Shown: positions 8,166 to 16,617 of the stretch, in pieces
How the letters are laid out: each line of letters begins with the position of its first letter
Numbering within the stretch: position 1 is the first letter of the stretch
From: Actomonas aquatica
GTDB taxonomy: Bacteria; Verrucomicrobiota; Verrucomicrobiia; Opitutales; Opitutaceae
NCBI RefSeq assembly: GCF_019679435.2
Contig: NZ_CP139781.1
Span: 4,187,753-4,251,752, forward strand
Length of the DNA: 64,000 nucleotides
Reading direction: 5' to 3'
Notes under the pieces: model-generated
What the model saw: only the letters and a program-made list of their open reading frames with translations
The model's database searches: none
What the model was told of the DNA's origin: nothing
Made by a program: the position numbers and the translations under genes

Positions 8166-8292
8166 GGTAACCGTTTGGGAAAGGGGTTGGGGTGGGGGCG
8201 GGATTGACCCCCGGGGTAGGTGCAAAAAGACGTAGCGCACGATGTTGCCGGCGCGACGCGACGTGCTGCCGAACTGTCATTCAACGGTAACC
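8166..8292. promoter_or_regulatory. Divergent promoter region with two GGTAACC sites
   Basis: GGTAACC occurs at 8166-8172 and again at 8286-8292 (contexts GGTAACCGTTTGG and CAACGGTAACCTTTTG), with pseudo-symmetry like a LacI-family operator. Both lie between the TonB receptor and the LacI-type gene. This is a candidate operator pair, based on the pattern only. Confidence 0.35.
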
Positions 8293-8328
8293 TTTTGAGG
8301 GCACGGGGGTGGTGGCATCAGCGAGCGC

Positions 8329-9414
8329 ATGGATGAAGCAAAGGTCACCCTGCGATCATTGGCGCGGCAGCTCGGACTCTCCCCCACCACGGTGTCGGAT
8401 GCGCTGCGCGGTCGGGGGCGGGTGAGCGCGGAGACGGCGGAGCGGGTAAAGGCGGCGGCGGAGGCGTGTGGGTTTCGCATCAACCCGCTGACCTCATCGG
8501 TTTTGGCGGAGGTGCGGCGCAGCCGGCACGACGGGTTGCAGGGCGTGATCGCGGCGGTGGATCTGCAGGAGACGGAGCACTGGCCGCACGGGCCGTTTCC
8601 GGCGGAGCTGGTGAAGGGGGCGCGCCAGCGGGCGCATGAGATGGGTTTTGACGTGGAGACGTTTGTGGCGGGCGGCCGTGACCTGCCGCTTCGTCGGCTC
8701 GACGGCGTGCTGCGGGCACGCGGCATTCACGGAGTGATGGTGTTGCCGAGCTGGTATCAGCCCGATGTGCGCGAGCTCGATTGGTCGCGGCTGGCCGGAA
8801 TCTACACCGACTTCGTCACCTCACAGCCGGCGTTGCATGTGGTGTGTCTCGATCACTACGCGTCGATCTACCGGCTGCTCGGGCGGTTGAAGCAACGTGG
8901 GTATCGACGTCCCGGATACATCTTCGAGCAGCAGCGCAGCGTGCGTATCCAGCACCGGCAGCGGGCGGCGTTCGCGGCGTTTTTGGCGGTGAACCCGGAA
9001 GTGGAGTCGGTGCCGATGGCGGTGACACAGGCCGCGTTGAAAAAGGAGGAGTTCCTGAGCTGGTTTCGAGCGGAGCGGCCGGACGTGGTGTTGACGCATG
9101 CGGCGGCGGTGCAGGACTGGATCGAGGAAGAGGGCGCGGCGGCGACCACGGGTTTTGTGCTGCTCAACAAGATTGATCAGGTGCGCCCGTGTGCGTGTCT
9201 GGACCAACAGCCGAGGGTGATCGGCGCGCGCGCGTTGGAGATGGTGGCGGCGCAGGTGTTGTGCGGTCCGTTTGGTCCGCCGGTGCGGCCGACCCGCACG
9301 CTGCTCGAGGCCCTCTGGGTGGAGGGCCCGAGTGTGCGGCCGCCGGAGGAGGCGGAGTCGGATCGGACGGAGGCGGCGGCGGAATGGCCGAGCGACGAAG
9401 CGTTGTCGGCCTGA
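8329..9414 (+). CDS. LacI-family transcriptional regulator
   Basis: 361 residues. The N-terminal helix-turn-helix and hinge helix are typical: TLRSLARQLGLSPTTVSDAL at about 7-26, then RVSAETAERVKAAAEACGF. The remainder is a periplasmic-binding-protein-like sensor domain (GVIAAVDLQETEHWPHGPF, then DGVLRARGIHGVMVLPSWY), ending in a variable Glu-rich tail after LEALWVEGPS. It should bind DNA as a dimer and respond to a small sugar-type ligand. It is divergent from the TonB-receptor gene, the most likely target along with itself; paired GGTAACC sites lie in the shared intergenic region. It is convergent with the MuiA-like gene, only 12 bases from stop to stop. Confidence 0.9.
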   Translation: MDEAKVTLRSLARQLGLSPTTVSDALRGRGRVSAETAERVKAAAEACGFRINPLTSSVLAEVRRSRHDGLQGVIAAVDLQETEHWPHGPFPAELVKGARQRAHEMGFDVETFVAGGRDLPLRRLDGVLRARGIHGVMVLPSWYQPDVRELDWSRLAGIYTDFVTSQPALHVVCLDHYASIYRLLGRLKQRGYRRPGYIFEQQRSVRIQHRQRAAFAAFLAVNPEVESVPMAVTQAALKKEEFLSWFRAERPDVVLTHAAAVQDWIEEEGAAATTGFVLLNKIDQVRPCACLDQQPRVIGARALEMVAAQVLCGPFGPPVRPTRTLLEALWVEGPSVRPPEEAESDRTEAAAEWPSDEALSA

Positions 9415-9426
9415 GTTACCCGGGGC

Positions 9427-11115
9427 TTACTCCACGCCGGTGACGGGCAGGTCGTTGGGGTGCTCGATGCTGAACTTGAGGTCGAGGGTGCGGGAGGCGC
9501 CGGGGGCGAGGGAGCCGGTCCAGGTGAGGATGCCTTCTTCGTCGCGGTGGAAGGCCTTGGACTTGTCGTCGCCGGTGGCGATGTCGCGGGCGGTCGGGCT
9601 GAGGAGCTCGACTTTGATCTTCTCGTGGCGGGAGACGGGCAGGGGCTCGGCGATGCGCAAGGTGACGGGCACGGACTTGTGGTTGGTGAGGGTGAGTTTC
9701 ACCTCGTAGGTCACGCGGGTGCCGGAGTTGGTGAAGCCGGTCTTTTCGACGAAGCGGTTGGTGAGGTCGCGTTCGATGGCGATGCCCTCGTCGACGCCGA
9801 GCGCGAGGTCGAAGTCCTCGCCGGGCATGGTGGTCTCGAGTTGGCTGTTGGCGATGAAGGCGCCGTCGACGAAGGACGCGAGCGGGCCGCCGAGCAGCGG
9901 GAAGTCGGTGGTGTTGGAGACGGTAGCGGAGAGGAAGGCGCTGGCGATGTATTTGGGCGTGCTGTCGTAGCGCAGGCCGGCGGGCAGGGTGACGGTGGTG
10001 ACGGAGACTTTTTGGGTGGTGCCGTCGGCCGGAATGGTGGCGGGAGCGGTGATTTTGAAGGTGGCGGCGGTGAGGCCGGTTTCGACGGTAGCTTGGGCGA
10101 CGGCCATGTCGGCCTCGACTTCTGCTCGGCCGGCGATTTTGAGTTCGGGAGCGGGCGCGGCGGCGCGGCTCACGGAGAAGGCGGAAAGGGTGATTCCTTC
10201 TTCGTCGGCGTAGCGACGTCGTTGTTCGAGTTCGGCGACGATCCACGGTTGGGCTTCGGGGGCGGAGCCGCCGGCGCTGGGGCGGGCGGTGGAGAGGGTA
10301 AGGGCGACGTTGGTCCAGGGTTCGCCGGTGCGGTTGGTCACTGAGGCTTGGTAGTCGAAGGCGACCTCGCGGGCGGTGGAGTCGAGGCGGGCGTTGTAGA
10401 CCGGTGCCCAGCGGGCGCCGGGCACGGTGTAGGAGAGGGCAAGTTGGCCGGGGCCAGCGGTCGAGGTAGTGAGGCGCACGGTGACCTCCTTGACGGCGCG
10501 GCGACCGGGGAGGCGGCCACGGGCTTCGTTGAGCTGGGCCTGGGCGGCGGCGATTTTTTGGGCGAGGTCTTCGCGTTGGTCGGAGAGGTTGCGCTTGGCG
10601 GTGGCGAGGCGGGCTTGGTTTTCGGCGGCGAAGCTCAGGAGGTTCTGCAGCTCGGAGAGGTCGCGGGGCGCGGCGGGGCCTTCGGTGGGCGGGGTGGTTT
10701 GGGCGCGGATGATTTGGTCGAGCACCATCGACTCGCGATCGAGGAGTTGGACTTTGTCGGCGAGCGTCTGGTCCTGGTCGCGGAGGGATTCGAGGGATTG
10801 CTCGAGCTCGCGGATTTGGGGGCTGGGCTCGGACTCGACGAAGACGTTGCGGGCGTTGACATCGAGGATGGTGGTGCCGGCGGGGCCGCTACCGCGGACT
10901 TGGAGGGAGTTGTCCCAGAGGTTGGCGGGCAGGCCGGTGAGGGTGATGGTGGATTCGCCGGCGGGCAGGGTGAGGTCGGCGTGGCGTTCGACCAAGGCGC
11001 GGTCGGGATAAACGGTCACGGCCGTGATGGTCGATTTGGTGGGCGCGGCGGAGAGCAGCGCGGCCGAAGTGAGGAGCAGGCAGAGGGCGGGCAGGCGGCG
11101 GCGGAGAAAAGTCAT
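9427..11115 (-). CDS. MuiA-like secreted protein, DUF4140/DUF4139
   Basis: 562 residues with a signal peptide (about 1-23, ending LLSAAP). The N-terminal DUF4140 region starts with ITAVTVYPDRALVERHADLT and PAGESTITLTGLP. A coiled-coil stretch follows (about residues 95-190, rich in Glu, Gln and Leu). The C-terminal DUF4139 beta region includes TYEVKLTLTNHKSVPVTLRI and the characteristic end WTGSLAPGASRTLDLKFSI. Members are annotated as mucoidy inhibitor A-like, but the molecular role is not known; they are probably periplasmic or surface proteins. It is transcribed alone and diverges from the ECF sigma gene across a 207-base region. Confidence 0.85.
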   Translation of the reverse strand: MTFLRRRLPALCLLLTSAALLSAAPTKSTITAVTVYPDRALVERHADLTLPAGESTITLTGLPANLWDNSLQVRGSGPAGTTILDVNARNVFVESEPSPQIRELEQSLESLRDQDQTLADKVQLLDRESMVLDQIIRAQTTPPTEGPAAPRDLSELQNLLSFAAENQARLATAKRNLSDQREDLAQKIAAAQAQLNEARGRLPGRRAVKEVTVRLTTSTAGPGQLALSYTVPGARWAPVYNARLDSTAREVAFDYQASVTNRTGEPWTNVALTLSTARPSAGGSAPEAQPWIVAELEQRRRYADEEGITLSAFSVSRAAAPAPELKIAGRAEVEADMAVAQATVETGLTAATFKITAPATIPADGTTQKVSVTTVTLPAGLRYDSTPKYIASAFLSATVSNTTDFPLLGGPLASFVDGAFIANSQLETTMPGEDFDLALGVDEGIAIERDLTNRFVEKTGFTNSGTRVTYEVKLTLTNHKSVPVTLRIAEPLPVSRHEKIKVELLSPTARDIATGDDKSKAFHRDEEGILTWTGSLAPGASRTLDLKFSIEHPNDLPVTGVE

Positions 11116-11291
11116 AACGAGTCGGAGGGAGTTTTAGAGACAACGCGGGAGGCGTTGAGTTCTTAGACGCAGGCGGAGTCGGCGATATTCAATCGGCTGG
11201 GGCAAAAGGTGCGAGGTGTCCGCAATCAAACCGGGCGTTGGTTCGTTGTTTGAGGAGAGAATGATCCTTTTTTCCATGAATGCGGGGAATA

Positions 11292-11313
11292 AGAGCCCGG
11301 GCTTAGGGGCTCT
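11292..11313 (+). promoter_or_regulatory. Leader hairpin before the ECF sigma gene
   Basis: AGAGCCC (11292-11298) pairs with GGGCTCT (11307-11313) and ends nine bases before the GTG start at 11323, so it would cover the ribosome entry region. It could restrain translation of the sigma factor. This is inference from base pairing alone. Confidence 0.35.
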
Positions 11314-11322
11314 AGTGTCCCC

Positions 11323-11838
11323 GTGCCTGCACCAAGCTCCAGCACTACGACGACCGATAGCGATGCCGACCTGCTCAACGCGGGGTTTCGTTATGCGCTC
11401 GCGTTGTTGCACCACCGCGAAGACGCGGAGGATGTGGCGCAGGAGGCCTGGCTCAATCTGCACCGGCGTTACGGACGGGTGCCGTCGCGCGCGACGTTGT
11501 TCACGGCGGTCAAACACATCGTCATCGACCGCTATCGGCGCGCCAAGGTGGTATCGTTTGAAACCGGTGAAGAGCTCGATGAACCCGATCCGGCGGCGAG
11601 TGATGCACCCGGAGCCGAAGCCGATGTGGAGACCCTCTTGGGGCACCTGCGGCAAAACGAGCGCGAGGCGCTGTTCCTCCACTATATCGAGGGGCGCACG
11701 GCGGAGGAGATCGGTCGGATGACGGAGCAACCCCGCAATACCGTGCTCAGTCTGATGCGTCGGGGTTTGCAAAAGCTGCGCTGCATCGTTTCCCCAGACG
11801 CGTCCGGTCCGAGCCTCTCGGAGCAAGCGACGCCGTAG
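11323..11838 (+). CDS. ECF-type RNA polymerase sigma factor
   Basis: 171 residues from a GTG start. Sigma-70 region 2 is visible as HHREDAEDVAQEAWLNLHRR near residues 29-48, and region 4 as REALFLHYIEGRTAEEIGRM and PRNTVLSLMRRGLQKL near 110-150. An acidic linker (ELDEPDPAASDAPGAEAD) lies between them. There is no extra C-terminal domain, so it is a minimal ECF factor that redirects RNA polymerase to a small regulon. The gene 22 bases downstream encodes a one-helix membrane protein that could be its anti-sigma factor. The GTG start and the leader hairpin suggest limited translation. Confidence 0.92.
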   Translation: MPAPSSSTTTTDSDADLLNAGFRYALALLHHREDAEDVAQEAWLNLHRRYGRVPSRATLFTAVKHIVIDRYRRAKVVSFETGEELDEPDPAASDAPGAEADVETLLGHLRQNEREALFLHYIEGRTAEEIGRMTEQPRNTVLSLMRRGLQKLRCIVSPDASGPSLSEQATP

Positions 11839-11860
11839 CTCCCTCCTCATTCCTGATTTT

Positions 11861-12655
11861 GTGAACGAACCTGAGCAGTCCCTGCGCAAACACTACGAGC
11901 GGCAAAGCCTGTCGCCCGAGCGCGTTGCTGCGATCCTGGCGGAGGGGCGCAAGCTCGCGGAGGAGCGGGAGCGACGTCTGCGCTGGTGGCGCTGGAGCGG
12001 CGGTTTGGCTGCGGCGGCAGCGGTGACCGCGACGGCGGGTCTCGTATGGACGGCGCGCTCGCCGGACGAAGGCGGCACGCCGCCGGTCGCGATCACGGGT
12101 GAAGGCGTGGCGGCGTCGGCACCGGCCGTGGATGGCGCGACGCTGCAGGCGGGCATCCGGGCCTTTTTTAATGACCCCGACTACCAACTCGATCGCATGG
12201 CACTGGATGCCGCGGAGTTGGTGGCGTGGATGCAAACGCAGGGGGCGCCGAGTGAGCTGAGCGTGCCGGCGGCGGTGGATGACTTGGACAACCTCGGCTG
12301 CGAGATTCTCGATGTCGATGGGGTGTCGGTTTACATCCTCTGTTTTTATCTCGATGGCGTGCCTCGCGGTGAGGACGGCACGCCGATGCTCGGCAAAAAA
12401 CTCATGGCGGTGAACGCGCCGGATGCGCCGGAGGGCGCGCCTGCGATGATGAAACCGCTCGACCTGGTGCACCTCGTGACGGTGCCTCGCGATCAGTTTG
12501 TGGGGGCGCCGCAGGTGGGGGATCCGGTCGCGGTGACGCGAGACGGCAATTGGGGTTTCGCGACGTGGGCGGGAGACGACGTCGTGTATGTCGCGGCCTC
12601 GCCGGCGGATGCCGAACGTTTTGCGGCACTGGCGGCGCAGCTGGGGCAGTCGTGA
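11861..12655 (+). CDS. Single-pass membrane protein, probable anti-sigma partner
   Basis: 264 residues from a GTG start, 22 bases after the ECF sigma stop. A cytoplasmic N-terminus of about 45 residues (EPEQSLRKHYERQSLSPERV, basic and helical) is followed by one transmembrane segment (about 47-67, GGLAAAAAVTATAGLVW) and a 190-residue exported domain. Position and topology match membrane anti-sigma factors, but no zinc-binding HxxxCxxC motif is present in the N-terminus. The exported part has ILDVDGVSVYILCFYLDG and ends with FATWAGDDVVYVAAS, which resembles no enzyme I know. Operon context is the main evidence for a regulatory role. Confidence 0.6.
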   Translation: MNEPEQSLRKHYERQSLSPERVAAILAEGRKLAEERERRLRWWRWSGGLAAAAAVTATAGLVWTARSPDEGGTPPVAITGEGVAASAPAVDGATLQAGIRAFFNDPDYQLDRMALDAAELVAWMQTQGAPSELSVPAAVDDLDNLGCEILDVDGVSVYILCFYLDGVPRGEDGTPMLGKKLMAVNAPDAPEGAPAMMKPLDLVHLVTVPRDQFVGAPQVGDPVAVTRDGNWGFATWAGDDVVYVAASPADAERFAALAAQLGQS

Positions 12656-12720
12656 GGTTGGGTTGACCTTCGGTTGGCGGCGGGAGGCCGGGCCGGGCGA
12701 AGGAGCGGAGAGGCAACGCA

Positions 12721-12777
12721 GCGCGAGCAAGCTCGCAGCCTACAGTGTGCTGGCGGAAGCGAGATGTCGGCCGTGTG
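12721..12777 (+). repeat. REP-like palindrome GCGAGCAAGCTCGC, copy 1
   Basis: GCGCGAGCAAGCTCGCAGCC then TACAGTGTG and a degraded second arm GCGAGATGTCGGCC. The same module recurs at 16618 and 18318. Confidence 0.7.
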
Positions 12778-12871
12778 GATGGCGGTGGGGCGGGGGCGGC
12801 TCGACACGAGGTCGAGCTCTAAAGGTGGTGGTGAGGCGTATCCGGTGGGTGGTTACACGTGGGCACAAAAA

Positions 12872-12900
12872 TGGCCCGCCTGCACGGAGCAGGCGGGCCA
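12872..12900 (-). terminator. Terminator of the spondin-domain gene
   Basis: TGGCCCGCCTGC pairs perfectly with GCAGGCGGGCCA around a five-base loop; on the minus strand the stem is followed by TTTTTGTG. It lies 44 bases past the stop at 12944. Confidence 0.85.
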
Positions 12901-12943
12901 GCCTTGTTGCTTTTGAACTACCCGGATGGGAAAGGGATGCGGC

Positions 12944-14104
12944 TTAGCGGCCGACTTCGTAGATTTCGACGAGGGTCACACCTTCGGTGTCACCGTTGTT
13001 GCTGACCTGAGCGGTGTAGGCACCGGCGGGCAGGGTGAGGAGCAGGGCGGCGTCGGCACTGTTCTCCGGCAGGGTGAAGGCACCGACGGTGGCGGTGGCT
13101 TCGGTCACGTCGGCGGCGACCCAGTTGTCGTTGGTGGCCATTTCCACGCCGTCGGCGTCGAAGACGGTGAGGACGGGATCGGCGAGGAAGTCGGCGATGT
13201 TGAAGTCGGCCAGGCCCGGACCGACGGCGCGGACGAGCACCTGCTTCTCGGTGCCGGAGCTGACGACAAAACCGACGACCTGAGTGTCGTCACCGGTGCC
13301 GGCGCGGCCACGGGAGGAGAGGTTCAGCAGGCGGGACGGGGTGGTGGATTCACCGTCGACGACGGAGATGATGATCTCGGCGATCTGGTAGCCATTGGCG
13401 GTGAAGTCGGCGGACTGGAAGGTCACCGGCTGGCCGGGGGCGAGGGAGGTGGCGTCGAGGATGCCGCCCTGGCCGGCGGCCATGAAGCCCGGGTGGAGGG
13501 CGACCACGCCGTTTTCGGTGGTGCCGGTGTTGGGCGCGGCCTGGGCGAGGAAGGCGGTGGTGGCGGGGAGCTCGTCGTTGACCTCGGTGCCGGCGTCCCA
13601 GACGGCGGCGCCCCAGACCGGGATGGAGCGGGCCATGACATTGCCCTCGTCATCAAAAAGCGGATACGCCATCGGCGAGTCGTTGCCGAAGAAGGCGTCG
13701 TTGCTGGGGATGAGCATGGAGGCGTAGCTGAAGTAGCGGTGCGCCGGGATGGAGGGATCGAGATCGAAGATGCGGGTGACGGAGCGGCCGGGCGCGAAGG
13801 GACCGGCGAGGACGGCGGAGTGGCCGTCGGGTTGCTCAACGCCGAACTCGACCTGGACGAGCGAGGCGTTGCCGTCTTCGGCGGCGGACTCGAGGGCCGC
13901 GGAGGCGGCGGAGCCGGCGTCGAAGAGATCGAAGGAACCGTCGTGGACAAAGAGTTGCGGGTTAACGAACCAGATGCCGTTTTCCGGCGAGGTTCTGCGC
14001 ACCGTGACAGACACCTGCACCGCGAGGGCGGCGGAGGCGGTGATCAGAGAACCGAAGGCGAGGCGGAGGCCCCGATGGCGGAAGAGGAAGGAGATTGCAT
14101 TCAT
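12944..14104 (-). CDS. Secreted spondin-domain protein with Opitutaceae-type C-terminal domain
   Basis: 386 residues from the ATG at 14104, which opens a signal peptide (NAISFLFRHRGLRLAFGSLI, cut near ALA). The first 230 residues match bacterial spondin_N-like proteins: VSVTVRRTSPENGIWFVNPQ, then LVQVEFGVEQPDGHSAVLAG, SMLIPSNDAFFGND and PVWGAAVWDAGTEVNDELP. From about residue 255 a second module begins: RLLNLSSRGRAGTGDD, VVGFVVSSGTEKQVLVRAVG, LADPVLTVFDADGVEMATND, ending with LPAGAYTAQVSNN and VEIYEVGR. The same module occurs twice in the DUF2202 protein at 38962-40287, so it is a shared secreted domain, perhaps for surface display or cell-wall binding. A strong terminator follows. Confidence 0.8.
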   Translation of the reverse strand: MNAISFLFRHRGLRLAFGSLITASAALAVQVSVTVRRTSPENGIWFVNPQLFVHDGSFDLFDAGSAASAALESAAEDGNASLVQVEFGVEQPDGHSAVLAGPFAPGRSVTRIFDLDPSIPAHRYFSYASMLIPSNDAFFGNDSPMAYPLFDDEGNVMARSIPVWGAAVWDAGTEVNDELPATTAFLAQAAPNTGTTENGVVALHPGFMAAGQGGILDATSLAPGQPVTFQSADFTANGYQIAEIIISVVDGESTTPSRLLNLSSRGRAGTGDDTQVVGFVVSSGTEKQVLVRAVGPGLADFNIADFLADPVLTVFDADGVEMATNDNWVAADVTEATATVGAFTLPENSADAALLLTLPAGAYTAQVSNNGDTEGVTLVEIYEVGR

Positions 14105-14184
14105 CAAACCGGAGCAACGAGTGGCGCGGCGGTTTGATTGCAGAGCGCGAAACTTTTTTTCGCGGAGGCGAAATCGAGCCGGGT

Positions 14185-14781
14185 TCAGCGGGCGGCGGAG
14201 TGGCGCTGGGGCGAGGCGAGTTCCTTGCGGAAGATCCACTCGATCCCGTCGATTTCGTCGTGTTGTTGTCCGATTTGTTGGAAGCCCAGTTTGAGGGCGA
14301 GGCGCAGGGAGGCGGTGTTGTCGGGGGAAATGGAGAGGAAGCAGGCCTGCAGGTCGGCGGTCTGTTGGGCCCAGGTCATCATGGCGCGCACGGCTTCGGT
14401 GGCGTAGCCCTGGTTGCGGTGGTCGGGGGCGATGCGGTAGCCCAACTCGGCGCCGTGGTGGGAGTAGGGCAGGAGGAAGGGGTCGGGCGGCAGGTGGTGG
14501 AAGTTGATGCTGCCGATGAGGGTGTCGGTGGCGGCCAGGACGATGGAGCGGTGGATCCAGCCGAGTTGCACCGGGTTGTCCTGCACCAGTTGCAGACGTT
14601 GGCGGGCGAACGCGGCGGAGGGCAGCAGGGCGGGGTCGGGCGTGTGAAAATTGAGCGTGCTCACGACGCGCGAGGCGCGGCCGGCGGCGAGGTCACGCAG
14701 CGCTCGCAACGGCAGAGCCTCCAGTCGCAGGCGCGACGTGGTGAGAGGCGGGATGCTTGGGGAATGGGCGGCGGCGGACAT
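14185..14781 (-). CDS. GNAT acetyltransferase, RimJ/RimL type
   Basis: 198 residues from the ATG at 14781, preferred over an upstream start because LTTSRLRLEALPLRALRDL is the usual N-terminus of this subfamily. The acetyl-CoA binding core is ELGYRIAPDHRNQGYATEAV, with RNQGYA as the pyrophosphate loop, then SISPDNTASLRLALKLGFQQ, the last helix of the fold. Members acetylate N-terminal amines of ribosomal proteins or small metabolites; the substrate cannot be told. It stands alone, 80 bases downstream of the spondin gene start, and diverges from the PAS receptor gene. Confidence 0.88.
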   Translation of the reverse strand: MSAAAHSPSIPPLTTSRLRLEALPLRALRDLAAGRASRVVSTLNFHTPDPALLPSAAFARQRLQLVQDNPVQLGWIHRSIVLAATDTLIGSINFHHLPPDPFLLPYSHHGAELGYRIAPDHRNQGYATEAVRAMMTWAQQTADLQACFLSISPDNTASLRLALKLGFQQIGQQHDEIDGIEWIFRKELASPQRHSAAR

Positions 14782-15096
14782 CGACAGGACAAAAGTCGCG
14801 TGCAGTGTGCCACCGCGCGGGGACGGCCCGCATCCCATATCTTGTCAATGTGGTCACAATGCGTGCGGCGGGGGCGAAAGAGGGACGAAGCGCGGGGAAC
14901 GCGCCGCGATGTTAGGGCTGGGTGGTGGTGGCGGCCATGATACCGGATCGGCCAATAAGTGCGCACGATTGGCGCAGGACTGCGGGGCGAGTGGCCGGGT
15001 GGTGTGCTTAACTCTCTAGTTCCGCCGTCTCACTACGAGTCGCGGTGCTACCCCCGCTTTCCCCCCTCCCCCTTAATCCCCTACCGCTCCACCGCC
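14782..15096. other. Divergent intergenic region, 315 bases
   Basis: No gene is seen. On the minus strand TTGACA (plus TGTCAA, 14843-14848) could be a -35 box for the acetyltransferase, but no convincing -10 follows. The 60 bases before the PAS gene are C/T-rich with no ribosome binding site. Confidence 0.4.
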
Positions 15097-16524
15097 GTGA
15101 ATAATTCGACCACGATCCCCACCGGTGTGCCCCAAAACTTTGAGGTGCATGAAACCTTCTTCTCGATGACGGATGGGCGCGGAGTGATCACCGATGGCAA
15201 TGCGGTGTTTGCGCGGGTGAGTGGTTATCCGTTGGAGCGCATGGTGGGCGAAAATCACAACCTGATCCGGCATCCGCTCATGCCGCGCGCGGTGTTTCAT
15301 CTCATGTGGGCGACGTTGCGGCAGCGGCACACCTTCATGGGTTACGTGCTAAACCTCGCGGCCAACGCCAACCACTACTGGGTGTTCGCGGTCATCACGC
15401 CGATCGACGACGGTTACCTCTCGGTGCGCATCAAGCCGAGCGAAGGTCGGCTCGAGCAGATCGAGGCGCTCTACGCGGATGTCCTGGCGCAGGAGAATGC
15501 GTGGATCGCAGAAGGAGTGTCGCAGGGCGCGGCGGCCGAGCGTGGCGTGCACCATTTGCTGCGGCAGTTGGAGCAGGCGGGCTGGGCGGATTACCGGGCG
15601 TTTAGCCACGAGGCGCTGTTGGGCGAAATCAAACACCGCGACTCCCAGGTTTCAGCGCGGGGGTTGCGACTCTTCAACGAGGTGATGGCCAACTCGGCGC
15701 CGCCGGAGTTGCAGCACCTGCACGCGCAGGCGCGGCACACACATGCACGCCTCAACGGCTTGTTCGGCGAGTTGGATCGGTTTCTCAACGGCAGTCTGGC
15801 GGTGGTGGAGCGCACGCAGGCGATCGCGCAGATCGGCAACTCGTTTCAGTTGAGCGCGCTCAATGCGCATCTGGCGGCGCATCCGCTCGGCGCATCGGGC
15901 GTGGTGATCGGCACGGTGGCGGGCTTTCTGGGCGAAACGGCGCGGCAGATGAGCCGGAACATGGACACGCTTTCGGAGCACATCGCCGATGCCTCGGGGG
16001 CGGTATCGGATGTGGCGTCGTGCATCTGCGTGGCGCGCATTCAGATCGAGATGGTGCTGAGTTTTCTGGGCGAGATCGGCGAAGAGGCCGAGTCGCGCCA
16101 ACACGGTTCGGCCGCGGAAGCGCGGGTGCGCAGTCTGCAAAAGGCGTGTGGTCGCGCGGCTCAGGCGGCGGCGGAATCGGTCGGTGTGATGGTGGCGCGT
16201 TTGCCCCTGCTACAGGCCGACCGGGAGCAGTTGCAGAAGGACATCATCGCGCTGCAGTCGGCGCAGGTGTCGGGCCTCACGGAAGCGGCGCGCCTCGGTG
16301 TCGCGGAGCAGTTGGGCAGCATGTTCAGCGAGATGCGGCAGCAGATGGAGCAGACCAAGGCCGAGTTGGAACACCTCGGCGAAGGCATCCATGATCTGGT
16401 GGTGATGACGCGGTCGATGCCGGAGGTGGTGAAGACCTTGCTGGCGTCCTTGGCCGACGGCCAGCTCAAGGCGGAAGGCGGCAAGACCGCACCGTCGCGC
16501 GTGGTCGAGTCGGTGCGGCCGTGA
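15097..16524 (+). CDS. Aer-like PAS-domain receptor with divergent chemotaxis-type C-terminus
   Basis: 475 residues from a GTG at 15097; the frame is open to 14959, but that part is Pro/Arg-rich and not protein-like. The PAS domain (about 10-110) is very close to Aer-type energy-taxis sensors: FSMTDGRGVITDGNAVFARV, then MVGENHNLIRHPLMPRAVFH, MWATLRQRHTFMGYVLNLAA and HYWVFAVITPI. The C-terminal 350 residues are helical. IGNSFQLSALNAHLAAHPLG sits where MCPs carry the conserved signalling tip (LLALNAAIEAARAGE), so the tip is present but strongly altered. There is no transmembrane segment, so this is a soluble receptor. No che genes lie nearby. Redox or haem/flavin sensing is inferred from Aer; coupling to CheA is uncertain. 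Confidence 0.8.
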   Translation: MNNSTTIPTGVPQNFEVHETFFSMTDGRGVITDGNAVFARVSGYPLERMVGENHNLIRHPLMPRAVFHLMWATLRQRHTFMGYVLNLAANANHYWVFAVITPIDDGYLSVRIKPSEGRLEQIEALYADVLAQENAWIAEGVSQGAAAERGVHHLLRQLEQAGWADYRAFSHEALLGEIKHRDSQVSARGLRLFNEVMANSAPPELQHLHAQARHTHARLNGLFGELDRFLNGSLAVVERTQAIAQIGNSFQLSALNAHLAAHPLGASGVVIGTVAGFLGETARQMSRNMDTLSEHIADASGAVSDVASCICVARIQIEMVLSFLGEIGEEAESRQHGSAAEARVRSLQKACGRAAQAAAESVGVMVARLPLLQADREQLQKDIIALQSAQVSGLTEAARLGVAEQLGSMFSEMRQQMEQTKAELEHLGEGIHDLVVMTRSMPEVVKTLLASLADGQLKAEGGKTAPSRVVESVRP

Positions 16525-16544
16525 GGCAGGATGATTTCGTCACA

Positions 16545-16590
16545 GAGCGCACGGAGGTGGCACTGAGACCACGGAGGTCAGAGCCGGAAT
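16545..16590 (+). repeat. CACAGAG-type variant of the CCACGGAT repeat
   Basis: GTCACAGAGCGCACGGAGGT, then GGCACTGAGACCACGGAGG. A similar variant (GCCACAGAGGGCACAGAGGA) lies at 51841-51890. Confidence 0.5.
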
Positions 16591-16617
16591 GAAGGCGGGG
16601 CCGAGGGGCTCAGAGAG

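Noticed and set aside
8100..8240. Upstream start of the TonB receptor at 8240
   Set aside because: The extension is proline-rich and crosses the divergent regulatory region; the signal peptide begins at the ATG 8099.
12944..14239. Longer start for the spondin protein at 14239
   Set aside because: The 45 extra residues are Arg/Pro-rich, and the ATG at 14104 begins an ordinary signal peptide.
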